Source of the DNA: Neostapfia colusana
Lineage: Eukaryota; Streptophyta; Magnoliopsida; Poales; Poaceae
Length of the DNA: 64,000 nucleotides
Reading direction: 5' to 3'
Assembly: GCA_030760725.1 (NCBI GenBank)
Contig: JASWHV010000016.1
Coordinates: 19,893,084 to 19,957,083, forward strand
Positions within the stretch are counted from its first letter, which is position 1. Each line of letters begins with the position of its first letter. The notes beneath the pieces were generated by a model. That model did not search any database, was not told where the DNA came from, and was given only the letters and a program-made list of their open reading frames with translations. Positions 62,388 through 64,000 of the stretch are shown here, in pieces. The position numbers and the translations under genes are program-made.

Positions 62388-63468
62388 TGTCAAAGTGTTC
62401 GGTCGACACTTCCCCCGGGCCTGCACTGGGCAGCCCGTGGAGGTTCTTTTTTCGGTGGGGCTAGTCGCTTGCAGAAAGCTTGAGCGTATGGACGAGTTGG
62501 GAAGAGCTTGACACGGCGAGTTTTATGTGGTTCAGGCCGCCGGAGCATAAAACCCTACGTCCACGGCGAGGTATGGAGCTCGCTGTATTGCTTGTTGCTC
62601 AGAACCGGAGTCCTGAGCTTGGGGATGACTGAAGTCTAGCGTATGAGTTGCGGGAGTGCGAACCCAGGGTGCCGATGGCTAGAGTGTGAACCCTTGCTAA
62701 CGTTGCCTACCTGAGCCTTTTATAGTCCAAGACTCAGGTGGCTTACAAGGGGGGCCCGGGACCCGACAGGTGGTCCCGGGGAGATTGACTGTTATCTACC
62801 GTATCTGTAGTTATGCCGGTAGTTGTCTCTGGCGAAGGCTTCTGAGTCTTCGCCTTGCTGCCCTGCCTACGCCGCATGCTAGCCGTAGTGGTTGATGACG
62901 GCGGGGGTGGCATGGGATGTCTTGTCGCTGCGTTTATTGGCTGGCAGGCTTTGACACCTCGCGTCAGTCTGTGATGCGACTGGGCGCAACGGAACCTGAC
63001 AGAGGCGTGTTCCGCGTCTCCGCGTCTTGGGAAGACGCGAGCCTTGAATACCTTGTACGGGCAAGGTATGGGGCGTCTTTACGGCCGCCGCCTACCGCTC
63101 GGGGGCAGACAGCGCTCTTCTGCTAGACACGTGGCGGGCCTGGAGCCCTCCTTAGAGGGGAGGGGATCCGGCCCCGCAGGACACGTGGAGCCTTCGGGCC
63201 TCTCCCTGCGGAGGGGGAGGTCCGGCTTCTGTCGGCCACGTGGCAAGCCCGGAGCTCTCCTCTGAGAAGAGGGAGGTCCGGCCTTGCTGGACACATGGCG
63301 CCTTCGGACCTCTCTCCCGTGGAGGGGGAGGTCCGGCTTCTGTATGCCACGTGGCAGGCCCGGAGCTTTCCTGGCTTGGCGCCTTCGGAGCTCTCCCTGC
63401 GGAGAAGGGCGAGTTCCTTAGGCATTTTCCCCTGTGCGCGGGGGTACCCCATATCGCGGGTACCGACA
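62388..63468 (-). repeat. 3' LTR of H
   Basis: The 1081-bp LTR starts TGTCAAAGTGTTCGG, with one base changed from TGTCGAAG, and ends GGTACCGACA. The CACGTG array is at about 63120-63400, with part of one unit deleted near 63370. The inverted TATA box is at 62718-62724. Confidence 0.9.
62718..62724 (-). promoter_or_regulatory. TATA box of H 3' LTR
   Basis: TTTTATA on the plus strand, at the conserved position. Confidence 0.65.
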
Positions 63469-63958
63469 GTGGCCCCCGGGCCCCTCTTCGGGGAGATAGC
63501 GAGCCCGAGGTGGGACCTCCGTCTCTTCTGATCCGCGCACTTTCTCTAAGTCCCGCATTGACCGCTGCCGGAGTACGAACAGCCACGGGATCGTGGGAGC
63601 GTGCACCCACTTGATGGTTGCTTTTACTGCGGCGGTTCCCAAGACTGCCACTTCTGCACGTTGCGACGCTTTCTTCGGGAACCGCCGGAGTGCCTTGCCG
63701 GCTTGTCTTCTTAAGAGACTAACTCCTTGACGCACCACTTCAGTTGGGCGGCTTGGGTCCACCTGTCATCGGCGCTCGGTCTTGGAGCCGAAGCGGTTGC
63801 CGATGCGGCGTATTCGAAGAGTTCTGAATCGCTTGGAATTGCACCCGGGAAGTTTTAAGAGGGGATCTTACCCACATTGCGGCTTCCCTTCGCACTTCCC
63901 AGCGCTTTTTCTTGGACTCTTGTGCCTTTGTCTTCTTGCCCTTGAGTCCTCCCTCGCC
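63469..63958. other. Leader between H 3' LTR and its aORF
   Basis: It is the reverse-orientation homologue of 6350-6801. I see no independent gene. Confidence 0.6.
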
Positions 63959-64000
63959 ATGGCCTCCAACCCGCCACCAGAGAAGAAGCGCGCTCGATCT
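63959..64000 (+). CDS. Start of short-form aORF of H (cut by window end)
   Basis: ATG at 63959 in context GCCATGG begins MASNPPPEKKRARS, the short-form start without the extra N-terminal domain. Only 14 codons are in the window. Confidence 0.75.
   Translation, partial: MASNPPPEKKRARS

Larger units (their letters stand above)
62388..64000 (-). mobile_element. Element H: Tat/Retand-like copy, mostly outside window
   Basis: In minus orientation its 3' LTR (62388-63468) is followed by the plus-strand-primer region and leader (63469-63958) and then the start of its aORF (63959, plus strand). It is inserted in G between the aORF start and the expected 3' LTR. Confidence 0.85.

Overview
This is a eukaryotic, plant-type window and almost certainly comes from a grass genome. 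It is essentially one nest of LTR retrotransposons. I see no host gene, rRNA, tRNA or CRISPR array. The evidence is Ty3/gypsy gag, protease, reverse transcriptase (RT) and integrase fragments of two plant lineages, LTR boundaries with TG..CA ends and 5-bp target-site duplications (TSDs), tRNA primer-binding sites, and GC-rich CACGTG repeat arrays.

The dominant family is a Tat/Retand-like (RIRE2-like) element with LTRs of about 1.1 kb. Its LTRs begin TGTCGGTACC and end CTTCGACA, and its primer-binding site (PBS), TGGCGCGCCAGGTAGGGG, probably pairs with tRNA-Arg. I call the copies 1, B, C, D, E, F, G and H. The layout is LTR, PBS, gag, pol remnant, CACGTG array, antisense coiled-coil ORF ('aORF'), then LTR. 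Most copies belong to a deletion subfamily in which gag runs directly into a protease tail and the integrase C-terminus. F holds the most complete protease and RT. B keeps decayed protease, RNase H and integrase pieces plus a long aORF with an extra N-terminal domain and a probable intron.

Layout: element 1 (+) 1-7900, sitting in C; C (-) 7901-8457 and 18936-23354, split by B; B (-) 8458-18930 with TSD GGTAC; a microhomology junction at 23350-23354; D (+) 23355-40111, interrupted inside its aORF by a complete Tekay/Del-like chromovirus (-) 27305-38241 with TSD CTGTT; E (-) 40112-43804; F (+) 43805-45172 and 53757-55423, split by an AT-rich insertion 45173-53756 with TSD GCGAC made of two diverged LTR-like units; G (+) 55424-62387, inserted in F; H (-) from 62388, inserted in G.

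Every pol region is broken by frameshifts, deletions, an inversion or a lost catalytic residue. The long-terminal repeats of 1, B and the Tekay-like element look nearly identical within each pair, so defective copies appear to have moved recently using proteins supplied in trans. The two signals most worth following are a CACGTG-centred repeat unit shared by two unrelated LTR families, and a conserved multi-exon small reading frame embedded in the Tekay-type LTRs.
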